Source of the DNA: JAEUIG01 sp046349775
GTDB lineage: Bacteria > Planctomycetota > Planctomycetia > Planctomycetales > Planctomycetaceae
Length of the DNA stretch: 64,000 nt
NCBI GenBank assembly: GCA_046349775.1
Contig: JAXMBS010000016.1
Location: forward strand, 1-64,000
Direction of reading: 5' to 3'
Below are positions 55,328 to 64,000 of this stretch, piece by piece. The notes beneath the pieces were generated by a model. The model was given only the letters and a program-made list of their open reading frames with translations, was not told the DNA's origin and ran no database searches. The position numbers were made by a program, and so were the translations under genes. How positions within the stretch are numbered: the first letter of the stretch is position 1; each line of letters opens with the position of its first letter.

Positions 55328-57757
55328 ATGCTTGATCCGATGGGCAGACCACATTGGGTGATCAGCGCTTGCTGGCTGGCGGCCATCAATCTGGCGGGAG
55401 AGGTCTGCGCCCAGCCCGTGCAATTCACGCCCACGGCGATCGTTTTGGACTCGCCCGAGTCGTCGCAGCAGTTGCTGGTGAGCGGTCAGCGGGACGACGG
55501 TTCACCGATCGACCTGACGAGGGTCGCTGCCTGCCAGGTCCGAGATTCTGCGATTGCCACGATCGATGACCGCGGCGTCGTGCGCCCGAAATGCGAGGGG
55601 CGTACGGAAATCGTGATCACGCCGCCGAATGGCGCTGACGTTGCGCACGTTTCGGTCGACGTCCGCGGCCTGGAACATCCACGGCCGTTGTCATTCACCG
55701 ATGAGATCGTGCCGATTCTCACGAAATCGCGCTGCAATTCCGGCGGCTGCCACGGCAAGGCCGAGGGACAGCATGGCTTCAAATTGAGCGTGTTCGGCTT
55801 CGATCCGGCCGCCGACCATGCGGCATTGGTCAAGGAATCGCGCGGCCGCCGCGTCCTGACGTCCGCCCCCGACCACAGCCTGTTGTTGCTCAAGGCGACG
55901 TCGACAATGCCGCACGGCGGCGCGCGCAAGATCGAGGTCGGCTCCTTGAAATACCGGCGCATCGAGCGGTGGATCGCGGAAGGAGCGCAATTCACGCACA
56001 GCGACGCTGCGCTGGTCAAGATCGACGTCGAGCCGCAGCTGCGCAGCATGCGCGCCGGAGAAACTCAGCAACTGCTCGTCACGGCGATTGACAGTCGCGG
56101 CTTCCGGCGCTGTGTGACGGCCGAAGCAGAGTATGAGACGAATGCCGAATTGATTGCGAGCGTCGACTCCGAGGGTTTGATCGCAGCTGGCGACGTGCCG
56201 GGGGAAGCCGTGATTCTTGTCCGGTATCGCGATCAGGTTTCGGTCTGCCGGGTGACTCATCCGCATCAAGGAACGGATTTCGTTCGCCCTCCGGAAGCAA
56301 ACTTCGTCGACCACCTGGTCTTTGACAAGCTGCAGGGGCTGGGCATTCCAGCGAGCGAACTCGCCGACGACGCGACATTTCTCCGGCGCGTCTGCCTGGA
56401 CACGATTGGAACATTGCCGACACCGGACGAGGTCCGGGAGTTCCTGGCGGACGGTTCCGCCGACAAGCGCGCACGCGTGATTGCACAACTGCTGAATCGC
56501 GACGAATACGCCGATTATTGGGCGCAGCGCTGGGCCGACCTCTTGCGCGTGGACCAGGACCGTACGCTGCCCGAAGGGGCCGTAGCGACGACCCGCTGGC
56601 TGCGGCGTCAGATCGCCGAAAACCGGCCGTATGACGAGTTCGTGACCGACATCGTCACGGCGCGCGGCGACGCGCAGGCCGAGGGGCCGGCGGCAATCTA
56701 CAAGGTGCTCGATTCTCCCGAGGCGCTCAGCCGCTCGTTCAGTCAACTGTTTCTGGGAGTTCGCATTGAATGTGCTCAGTGCCACCACCATCCCTTCGAG
56801 CGTTGGGGGCAGGACGACTACTACGGACTGGCCGGATTCTTCACCGGCGTGACGCTGAAAGCGTTGCCTAACGGCGGCCAGGCGGTTGCCGTCAAGCCTG
56901 GCGAGGACCTGAAGCATCCGAGGACCGGCAGCATCGTCCCGGCCTGTGCGCTGGGTGCGGAGCAGGCAGAATTCCGCAGCGTCCTGGATCGCCGGACGGT
57001 TCTTGCCGCCTGGATGACTGCCCCCGAGAATCCGTACTTTGCACGCGTGATTGCCAACCGCGTTTGGGCGCATTACTTCGGCCGCGGGCTCGTCGAACCG
57101 ATTGACGACCAGCGGGTCACCAATCCGGCGACGAATGAGCCCCTGCTGCTGGCACTCGAACAGCACATGCGCGACGTGCAGTACGACCTGCGGGCGTTCA
57201 CGTCGACGCTGCTGAATTCACGGACGTATCAGCTCAGCGCGCACGCGAATGCCGCGAACCTCTCGGATGTGCAGAGCTATTCGCATGCGACCGACAAGGC
57301 AATGCCGGCCGAAGTGCTGCTGGATGCGATCAGCCAGGCAACCGGCGTCCCGGAAAAATTTGCCGGCTGGCCGGCCGGCTATCGGGCCATTCAGATTTGG
57401 GACAATCGACTGCCATCGTACTTCTTGCGGATCTTTGGCCGGCCGATCCGCGCCAGCGTTTGCGAATGCGAACGGAGCAACGAGCCGAGCATCTCGCAGG
57501 CGCTGCACCTCATGAATTCGCCGGAGATCCTGGGACGAGTGCAGTCGTCGGATGGTCGCGTGCGCCGGCTGCTGGCGGCGGGCCGCTCGCCGGCGGACAT
57601 TGTCGACGAGCTGTACCTGGCGACGCTGTCGCGGTTTCCCAGCGTCGACGAACGGAACCTGCTGTTGGCGGAGTTCGCTCAACGTGATTCGCGGGCCGCC
57701 GCAGAAGACGCACTGTGGGCGCTGCTGAACACGCGGGAATTCCTCTACAACCACTAA
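55328..57757 (+). CDS. DUF1549/DUF1553 (PSD1) protein with Ig-like and cytochrome-type motifs
   Basis: 809 residues from ATG 55328. Signal peptide (VISACWLAAINLAGEVCA), then a Big_2-like Ig segment (ATIDDRGVVRPKCEGRTEIV), a heme-type motif RCNSGGCHGKAEGQ near residue 140 (C-x4-C-H), a second Ig-like domain, DUF1549 (NFVDHLVFDKLQGLGIPASE; LADDATFLRRVCLDTIGTLP) containing CAQCHHHPFERWGQDDYY, and DUF1553 (PYFARVIANRVWAHYFGRGL; LHLMNSP). Part of the planctomycete three-gene set with DUF1501 and a PPC protein, thought to act in the envelope on complex polymers, mechanism unknown. The DUF1501 gene begins ten bases after its stop. Confidence 0.92.
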   Translation: MLDPMGRPHWVISACWLAAINLAGEVCAQPVQFTPTAIVLDSPESSQQLLVSGQRDDGSPIDLTRVAACQVRDSAIATIDDRGVVRPKCEGRTEIVITPPNGADVAHVSVDVRGLEHPRPLSFTDEIVPILTKSRCNSGGCHGKAEGQHGFKLSVFGFDPAADHAALVKESRGRRVLTSAPDHSLLLLKATSTMPHGGARKIEVGSLKYRRIERWIAEGAQFTHSDAALVKIDVEPQLRSMRAGETQQLLVTAIDSRGFRRCVTAEAEYETNAELIASVDSEGLIAAGDVPGEAVILVRYRDQVSVCRVTHPHQGTDFVRPPEANFVDHLVFDKLQGLGIPASELADDATFLRRVCLDTIGTLPTPDEVREFLADGSADKRARVIAQLLNRDEYADYWAQRWADLLRVDQDRTLPEGAVATTRWLRRQIAENRPYDEFVTDIVTARGDAQAEGPAAIYKVLDSPEALSRSFSQLFLGVRIECAQCHHHPFERWGQDDYYGLAGFFTGVTLKALPNGGQAVAVKPGEDLKHPRTGSIVPACALGAEQAEFRSVLDRRTVLAAWMTAPENPYFARVIANRVWAHYFGRGLVEPIDDQRVTNPATNEPLLLALEQHMRDVQYDLRAFTSTLLNSRTYQLSAHANAANLSDVQSYSHATDKAMPAEVLLDAISQATGVPEKFAGWPAGYRAIQIWDNRLPSYFLRIFGRPIRASVCECERSNEPSISQALHLMNSPEILGRVQSSDGRVRRLLAAGRSPADIVDELYLATLSRFPSVDERNLLLAEFAQRDSRAAAEDALWALLNTREFLYNH

Positions 57758-57767
57758 GGGAGGCCGT

Positions 57768-59116
57768 ATGGCAATCAATTCCGACGCGCGCCGGTTCGGA
57801 TATTGCGACGGCATCACGCGCCGGCGCGCGCTACGCGTCGGAGGAACGGGCCTGTTCGCCGGCCTGAGCCTGCCGCGCCTGTTGCAGCTCGAAGCCGAAG
57901 CGGCCAGTCCCCGGTCGGCACGCGCGCAATCCTGCATCTTCCTGTTCCTCGAAGGCGGGCCAAGCACGATCGACATGTGGGACCTGAAGCCCGAGGCGCC
58001 TGCGGAAATTCGCGGGCCCTATCGGCCGATCCCCACAGCAGTGCCGGGGACATTCGTGGGCGAACATCAGCCGCTGTGTGCGCAGATTGCCGACAAGTTC
58101 ACGATCCTCCGCAGCCACAGCCACACCGACAACGGCCACAAAACCGGCTATCACTATGTGCTGACCGGCTACAAGGCGAGTCTTCCGGATGGCGACACGA
58201 TCCCGATTCCCAACAACATCCTTTACCCGTCAATCGGGTCGATCATTTCCCGGGAGCTGGGTCCGGCCGGATCGCTGCCGTCCTACATCAATCTGCCCGA
58301 TCCCATGACTGCCGGGGGTCCGGGGTTCTACGGTGCCGAGTACGCTCCGTTCGTGATCGAAAGCGACCCGGTCGCGCCCGATTTCGAGGTCAAGGATCTC
58401 GGCGCGCCTGCTGGTGCCGACGCGTCTCGGGTCGCCGCACGGCGCCGCATGCTTGCGGGAATCGAGGAATTGCAGCCCGGCCGTTCGCGCCCGGCCGCGC
58501 AGAGGTCATGTCGACGTATTACCAGAAGGCGTCTGAACTGGTGAATTCGCCGGCGGCCCGTGAAGCCTTCGAGATCAGACGCGAGCCGGAGGCGACGCGC
58601 GCCCGCTACGGCTATACGTCACTCGGACAATGCAGCCTGCTGGCACGACGACTAGTCGAATCGGGCTGCCGTTTCGTCGGCATCGATCATGGCAGTTGGG
58701 ACACGCATTTCGACTGTTTTCCCAGTCAGGAGAAGGACCTGTTTCCGCACGCGGACCGGGCGTTCAGCGCGCTCGTCTGCGACCTGGAGGAGCGCGGCCT
58801 GCTCGACACGACGCTGGTGGTCATGATGGGCGAAATGGGCCGCACGCCGCGGATCAATGCGCGCGCGGGGCGCGATCATTGGTCGCAGGCGCAAAGCGTG
58901 TTGTTCGCCGGCGGCGGGATCAAACCCGGCATTGTGGTTGGAGCGACCGATCACCAGGCGTCGCAGCCGATTTCCAATCCGGTCGGCGTCGAGGACCTGC
59001 TGCGGACGATCATGCACCTGATGGGCATCGACAGCACGAAGATTTACTACACGCCGCTGGGCCGGCCCGTGCCAATCGTCAACGGCGGCGAAGTCGTAAC
59101 GGACCTGTTGGCCTGA
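57768..59116 (+). CDS. DUF1501 sulfatase-like protein, one frameshift
   Basis: About 449 residues from ATG 57768. The leader ITRRRALRVGGTGLFAGLSL has a twin-arginine signature. DUF1501 motifs: FLFLEGGPSTIDMWDLKPEA, DKFTILRSHSHTDNGHKTGY, RYGYTSLGQCSLLARRLVES, MMGEMGRTPRINARAGRDHW and DLLRTIMHLMGIDSTKIYYT. The frame changes once near 58485-58500, between GIEELQPGRS and EVMSTYYQKASELVNSPAAR. The rest is intact, so an assembly indel is likely. Second gene of the PSD1 operon. Confidence 0.88.
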
Positions 59117-59141
59117 GGCCACCGTTCGGGCAGGATGGGAA

Positions 59142-61639
59142 ATGCGATATGCCGCTTGTCCGTTGTTCACTGCGGCGTTGGCGATCCTCGCCTTGGCGGG
59201 GACGGCCACGTTTGCGCAGAAGCCCTCGGACCCTGAAGTGGGCTATGTATTTCCCCCCGGCGCCGCGCGCGGGCAGACGGCCATCGTGCAACTTGCCGGA
59301 TTCGACTGGACGCCGGACCTCGAGTTCTTCGTCCTCGATCCGCGCGTGACAATCGCGAGCGACGGGACATTGAGCCGGCATCTGATGCCGGAGCCTCCGT
59401 TCCCCGTCGGGATGCGCGCCTATCGGCCGTTCCCGATCCCGCGCGAGATCACCGCCCGCATCGATTTGCCGGCGGATCTGCCCGTGGGAGCGATCCGCTG
59501 GCAAGTCGCAAATGCCAACGGCACGAGCAGCACCGGCGTGTTCTACGTCGGTGAGGGACCGGAAGTCGTCGAGGATCAAGACGGCACGTCGCCGCAAATC
59601 CTGGCCGAATTGCCGGTCACAGTCTCAGGACGGATCAGCAAATTCGAAGAGGTCGACCGTTATGTGCTGGCTCCGACAAGCACTGGTCTCGTCACGTGCG
59701 AACTGATGGCGCGCCGACTCGGAGCGCCCTTCCATGGCGTGCTCGAAGTCCGCGACGATGCGGGTCGGCTCGTCGCCGATGCGGTCGATACGCAGGGGAT
59801 GGATGTCAGTGTCACGTGGAGTGCGCAGGCCGGGAAACGCTACTCCGTCTCGGTGCGAGACCTCAATTTTCGCGGCAACCGTGCCTGCGTTTATCGCCTG
59901 GGGCTCTCGTCCGGACCGCGCATCCTCGCCGCAATTCCGGCGGCCGTGCGCCGGGCCGCTGCGCAGGACGTCGAATTCATCGGTTACGGACTGACAACCG
60001 GTGAGTGTCGGCTGGAGCGCATGACGCAAAGGATCGACAGTCCGCTCGATCCCGCCCAAGCGACGGTTGCCTGGAAGAGCATGACTCCCGCAGGACCGAC
60101 GGCCGAGTTCGCGCTTCGCTCAGCGATCTGCAGGAAGTGGTCGCACCTCGGCCGAGCAGAACGAAGTCACGCCTCTTGAGGTTCAAGCGCAGCGACCGGT
60201 GTCCTCGATCGCGATCAGCCCGCGCGGCAATTCCGACTGGACGGCAAGAAGGGAGAGCTGTTGCGCGTCGAGGCGCACAGCTCGCCGTCTCAATTCGCCG
60301 CTCGACGTCTCGCTGGCGATCCTCAGGGCACGACGGGAAGGAGATCGCGGCGAATGACGACTTACCCGGCACAACCGATGCCGCCTTGGACTTCACGATT
60401 CCCGAGGACGGCAATTACACCATCGTCGTCAGCGACGTTTCCGGGGCACAACCTTCGCCGTTGAACGTGTATCGGCTCATTGTGCAACGTCGGAACCTGA
60501 TTTCGAACTCCTGGTTCCGCAACATTTGAACGTGCCCATCGGCGGCAACGTCGAACTGGCGGTCAAAGTCACGCGGATGGGGGGATTCCGGGAACCGGTC
60601 AGGCTGGCAGTCGCCGGACTGCCGTCCGGCATCGAGGCACCCGTGGACATGGTGGTTCCTGCCGATCAAGCGGAGTTCAAAATCACCCTGCACTCGCCGG
60701 CCAGCGCTCCGTCGGGAGCCGCGCTGGTGATGTTGACCGGGACAGCGCAACTGGGCGCGCGGACGATTTCGCATCGCGCTCAGGCTTTGGCAGCCGGAAA
60801 CCTCGCGCCCCGCGATCCAAGGGAACTGCTGGTGGAGACGATGCTGGTTGCCAGCACGATGCCGGCCGTCACACGTATCCGGCCGATTGAAACCGACGAG
60901 CGGACCGTGCATCGCGGGACCGTGCATCTGGCGGAACTGGCGATTGAACGGCTGCCCGGGTTCGACGGCGAGGTCCTGGTCCAGATGGACTCCCGTCAGC
61001 CGGTGAAGTTCCGGCAGGGGTTGGTGGGACCGGATGTTCTCGTGCCCGCCGGCGTCGATCGCGTGTTCTATCCCTGCCTGGTCCCGCAGGTCGCAGAGAC
61101 ACAGGATGCGTACCGGCTGCTGCTGGAAGCCGTCGTACAGACCCCGGATCCCGCCGGCCGCATGCGATACCTCGTCAGCCGGATGCAGGCCGATGATGCC
61201 AGCGTGGCCATCACTGTCGAGGGCGCCCTACTGAAGATTTCGTCGGACCATGCAGAGATTGTGACGAAACCGGGCGCGACGCTGCGGCTGCCGATCAGAA
61301 TCGCGCGGTCCGCCAAGCTGACAGGCCCCGTACATCTGGAGGTTGTCCGCGCCGCATGATGTCCGCCCTGCGCGCCGAACCAATTGAGGTCGCTCCCGAT
61401 CGAGACCGAAGTGATCCTGCCCGTCGAAGTGACGAACAGCGCGGACGACCGGGAAGATGGCGCTGACGATCCGCGCACTGGCGCTGCAGTCCGGACGGCC
61501 GCCGGCGCTCTCCGAGACTGCGCGCGTCAGCCCGCTGGATCCCGAACTGGTCTCGCTGCTGAAGTCGGGCGTGTTGCCCGTCGTTGCCGAGACGACGGTC
61601 ACACTGGAGATTGCCGCGGGGCACACCGGCGGCCAGTGA
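59142..61639 (+). CDS. Pre-peptidase C-terminal (PPC)-domain exported protein, about five frameshifts
   Basis: About 830 residues from ATG 59142. Signal peptide (FTAALAILALAGTATFAQKP). A beta-rich protein with recognisable PPC-type modules: VSGRISKFEEVDRYVLAPTS, RYSVSVRDLNFRGNRACVYR and, in a later frame, IPEDGNYTIVVSDVSGAQPS. The C-terminal half (VELAVKVTRMGGFREPVRLA; LAIERLPGFDGEVLVQMDSR) is typical of planctomycete proteins found third in the PSD1-DUF1501 operon. Frame changes near 60090-60170, 60330, 60510, 61350 and 61460. The last segment ends VAETTVTLEIAAGHTGGQ at 61639. Role unknown, probably a binding partner at the cell surface. Confidence 0.75.
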
Positions 61640-61674
61640 TTTCGCAGCGTCAACGTTTCATTCAAGATCGGCCG

Positions 61675-63274
61675 ATGTCCAGTCCCGCGGGCCTGCTGTC
61701 CAAAGAGCGGCCATGTCGCCGCGCCGGGATTCAACCGCTGGCTCGTGCCGCCGGCGGCCCTGGCGATCCACCTGTGCATCGGGATGGCCTACGGGTTTTC
61801 GGTGTTCTGGCTGCCGCTGTCGAAGGCGGTGGGAATCCGGCGGGCCGTCGAATGCCCGTCCAGCATGGGCATCCTTGCGCCCGTGGCCGTGGAATGTGAT
61901 TGGAAAGTCTCGGATCTCGGCTGGCTGTACACGTTGTTTTTCGTGATTCTCGGATCGTCCGCCGCGCTGTGGGGCCGGTGGCTGGAGCGCGTGGGCCCGC
62001 GAAAGGCGGGAGTCGTGGCGGCCGTCTGCTGGTGCGGCGGGCTGTGCATTTCGGCGGTGGGCGTCCGCCTGCACCAGCTTTGGCTGCTGTGGCTCGGCTC
62101 CGGAGTCATCGGCGGGATCGGACTGGGACTGGGTTACATTTCACCGGTATCGACGCTGCTGAAGTGGTTCCCGGACCGGCGCGGACTCGCCACCGGCATG
62201 GCGATCATGGGCTTCGGCGGGGGCGCCATGATTGGCGCGCCGCTCGCCGACCTGCTGATGAAATACTTCGCGACGCCGGAGTCCGTGGGCGTCTGGGAGA
62301 CATTGTGCGCGCTGGCCGCGATCTATTTTGTCTTTATGCTGTCCGGCGCTCTGGGATACCGGCTACCGCCTGCCGGCTGGCAACCTCCTGCCGGCTGGCC
62401 GGCCGGATCCACGACCTCAGGCAGCAGGTATGTGTCCGTTGACGTCGCCTGGAGAACCCCTCAATTCTGGCTGCTGTGGGGCGCACTGTGCGTGAATGTG
62501 ACCGCCGGCATCGGCATTCTGGGGATGGCGTCGCCGCTGCTGCAGGAGGTCTTCGGCGGTCGCCTGATCGGCGTCTCCGGCAGCATGCACGACCTGACGG
62601 ACGAGCAGAAAGTCGCGATGACGGCCATCGCCGCCGGGTTCACCGGTTTGCTGTCGCTGTTCAACATCGCCGGAAGATTTTTCTGGGCATCGCTGTCCGA
62701 CTATCTCGGGCGGCACGCGACGTACACCGTCTTTTTCACGCTCGGCATCGCACTGTACGTCGCCGCGGCCTGGGCCACGGAACAGGCGGACTTGGGAGCG
62801 TTTGTCGCGGCATTCTGCGTGGTGTTGTCGATGTACGGCGGCGGGTTCGCCACCGTCCCGGCGTATCTGGCGGATCTGTTCGGCGCACGCATGGTGAGCG
62901 CGATCCACGGTCGCCTGCTGACGGCCTGGTCCACCGCCGGCGTTCTCGGGCCGGTGCTCGTCAATTATCTCCGCGAATATCAACTCGAGCGCGGCGCGGG
63001 GACCGCCGCCGCGTACAGTGTGACGATGTACGTCCTGGCCGCGCTGCTGGCCGTCGGACTGATCTGCAACTGGCGAATTCGCCCGGTCGCCGATCGCCTG
63101 TTTGTCGACGGTGATGACGTCGCCGCTCCGGAGCGCGCAGCGGACGCCACCCATCATCAGACGTCGTCGGTGGGGACGATGGGCCTGCTCGCGGCGGCCT
63201 GGATGGCCGTGCTCGGCCCGCTCGCGTGGGGTGTGTGGATGACATTGCAGAAGACGGTCCTGTTGCTCCGTTAG
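61675..63274 (+). CDS. OFA-type MFS transporter, one frameshift
   Basis: About 533 residues. ATG 61675 (MSSPAGLLSKER) is joined by a one-base change near 61713 to FNRWLVPPAALAIHLCIGMA, the start of a 12-helix major facilitator protein. Motifs such as LGLGYISPVSTLLKWFPDRR, GLATGMAIMGFGGGAMIGAP and NIAGRFFWASLSDYLGRHAT are typical of the oxalate/formate-antiporter (OFA) branch. The substrate is probably a small carboxylate, not predictable. It precedes a DadA-like flavoprotein by 16 bases, so the pair may import and oxidise the same compound. Confidence 0.82.
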
Positions 63275-63290
63275 CGGAAGATTCAACCCC

Positions 63291-64000
63291 ATGAGCAGCC
63301 CCGCGCGCCGTGCGATCGTCATCGGCGGAGGCATCGTCGGCGCCGCCAGCACGTACTACCTGCAGCGCGACGGCTGGGACACGACCATTCTCGAACAGCA
63401 CACGTTCGGCTCGGGCTGTTCTCACGGTAATTGCGGTTACGTCTGCCCGAGCCATCTGCTGCCGCTGGCGGAACCGGGCGCCGTTCGCGCCACACTCCGA
63501 GCACTGGTCGCACGGAACTCGCCGTTCGCGATCAGACCGCGTCTGGACTTCAGACTCTGGAGCTGGCTCTGGCGGTTCTATCGCAAATGCAACACCCAGG
63601 ACATGCTCCGCGGCGCCGCCGCATTACACGGACTGCTCAATTCGTCGATGTCGCTGTTTCAGGAGTTGCTGGCCGCCGAGCAGCTTGATTGCGAATGGGA
63701 GCAGCGCGGGCTGCTGTACGTTTACCGCGATCGGCGACTGTTCGACGACTACGACCGGACGAACCGATTGTTGACAGACTCGTTCCATGAGCAGGCGGAG
63801 AAGCTCTCGGCCGCCGACGCCGTCCGCCGGGAGCCGGCCCTCAAGGACGAAATCGCCGGCGCCTGGTTCTACGAGCATGACGCCCACCTGCGTCCCGATC
63901 GGCTGCTTTCTGCATGGCGCCGGCTGCTGACGGGACGAGGCACGCAGGTTGTCGAGAACTGCGCGGTGACCGGCTTCGTCCGTCGTGACGAACGCGCCGT
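63291..64000 (+). CDS. DadA-like FAD-dependent amino-acid oxidoreductase, truncated by window edge
   Basis: At least 236 residues from ATG 63291, open to the end of the window. The FAD motif is at residues 8-35 (AIVIGGGIVGAASTYYLQRD, TILEQ), followed by the D-amino-acid dehydrogenase-type GSGCSHGNCGYVCPSHLLPL and FRLWSWLWRFYRKCN. The family oxidises D-amino acids or 4-hydroxy-D-proline. The gene order transporter-oxidoreductase suggests catabolism of an imported amino or hydroxy acid. Confidence 0.85.
   Translation, partial: MSSPARRAIVIGGGIVGAASTYYLQRDGWDTTILEQHTFGSGCSHGNCGYVCPSHLLPLAEPGAVRATLRALVARNSPFAIRPRLDFRLWSWLWRFYRKCNTQDMLRGAAALHGLLNSSMSLFQELLAAEQLDCEWEQRGLLYVYRDRRLFDDYDRTNRLLTDSFHEQAEKLSAADAVRREPALKDEIAGAWFYEHDAHLRPDRLLSAWRRLLTGRGTQVVENCAVTGFVRRDERA

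Noticed and set aside
55691..57166. 491-codon minus-strand frame opposite the PSD1 gene
   Set aside because: The PSD1 protein has clear DUF1549/DUF1553 motifs in the plus frame; the antisense frame has none.

Overview
The window is high-GC and shows many hallmarks of Planctomycetota. These include two DUF1501 (twin-arginine, sulfatase-like) proteins, a DUF1549/DUF1553 (PSD1) cytochrome-type protein followed by a pre-peptidase-domain protein, a formylglycine-type sulfatase, a SUMF1-PQQ protein, a SAF-domain oxidoreductase, a GYF-domain trypsin-like protease and a tyrosine recombinase of the common planctomycete type. The species cannot be named from the sequence. At least fifteen genes, both inside and outside the mobile part, are conserved along their length but change frame, often at homopolymers. 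This looks like uncorrected insertions/deletions in the assembly rather than mass pseudogenisation, so broken genes are reported over their full inferred extent.

Layout: (1) 0-7.3 kb, chromosomal: leucine/isovalerate catabolism (enoyl-CoA hydratase and methylcrotonoyl-CoA carboxylase beta), a badly frameshifted mandelate-racemase-like gene, gene-poor DNA full of short dispersed repeats, and a GYF-transmembrane-trypsin-like protease. (2) 7.6-17.6 kb: AmpG-like transporter, HdeD-like membrane protein, a two-gene LssY_C/ion-channel-like unit, sulfatase, CehA-like PHP hydrolase, small membrane protein, DUF1501 protein. (3) 17.94-49.38 kb: a genomic island of about 31 kb integrated at the 3' end of a tRNA-Ser(GGA) gene. 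Its tyrosine integrase lies next to the tRNA. The far end carries a copy of the tRNA 3' end, and beyond that lies a decayed copy of the same hairpins and the integrase N-terminus, which implies serial (tandem) integration at this site. (4) 49.4-64 kb: chromosomal again: SEC-C protein, a large exported hypothetical, SUMF1-PQQ fusion, SAF oxidoreductase, the PSD1-DUF1501-PPC operon, an OFA-type MFS transporter and a DadA-like FAD oxidoreductase that runs off the edge.

Island cargo: nearly everything between 19.1 and 45.7 kb is on the plus strand and closely spaced. It starts with five small or unknown proteins (two with secretin/STN-like segments). An oxidative cassette follows: a multicopper oxidase with a C-terminal thioredoxin-like domain, a cupredoxin-tyrosinase-trypsin fusion, an alpha/beta hydrolase with a Cys nucleophile, a cholesterol-oxidase-like GMC flavoprotein and a metallophosphoesterase. 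A proteolytic/effector cassette comes next: trypsin-like protease, caspase-like protease, effector-associated-domain (EAD1-like) trypsin, EAD1-like membrane protein, TPR lipoprotein-like protein, trypsin-nuclease fusion, a second EAD-like membrane protein and a PDZ-like protein. An FHA-LuxR regulator sits at the left edge. Four proteins carry trypsin-like domains, and one of these is covalently joined to a phenoloxidase. The most interesting reading, which is inference, is an undescribed mobile protease-controlled conflict or defence system in which phenoloxidase/laccase chemistry, a caspase and a nuclease are the effectors, loosely analogous to the protease-prophenoloxidase cascade of invertebrates.
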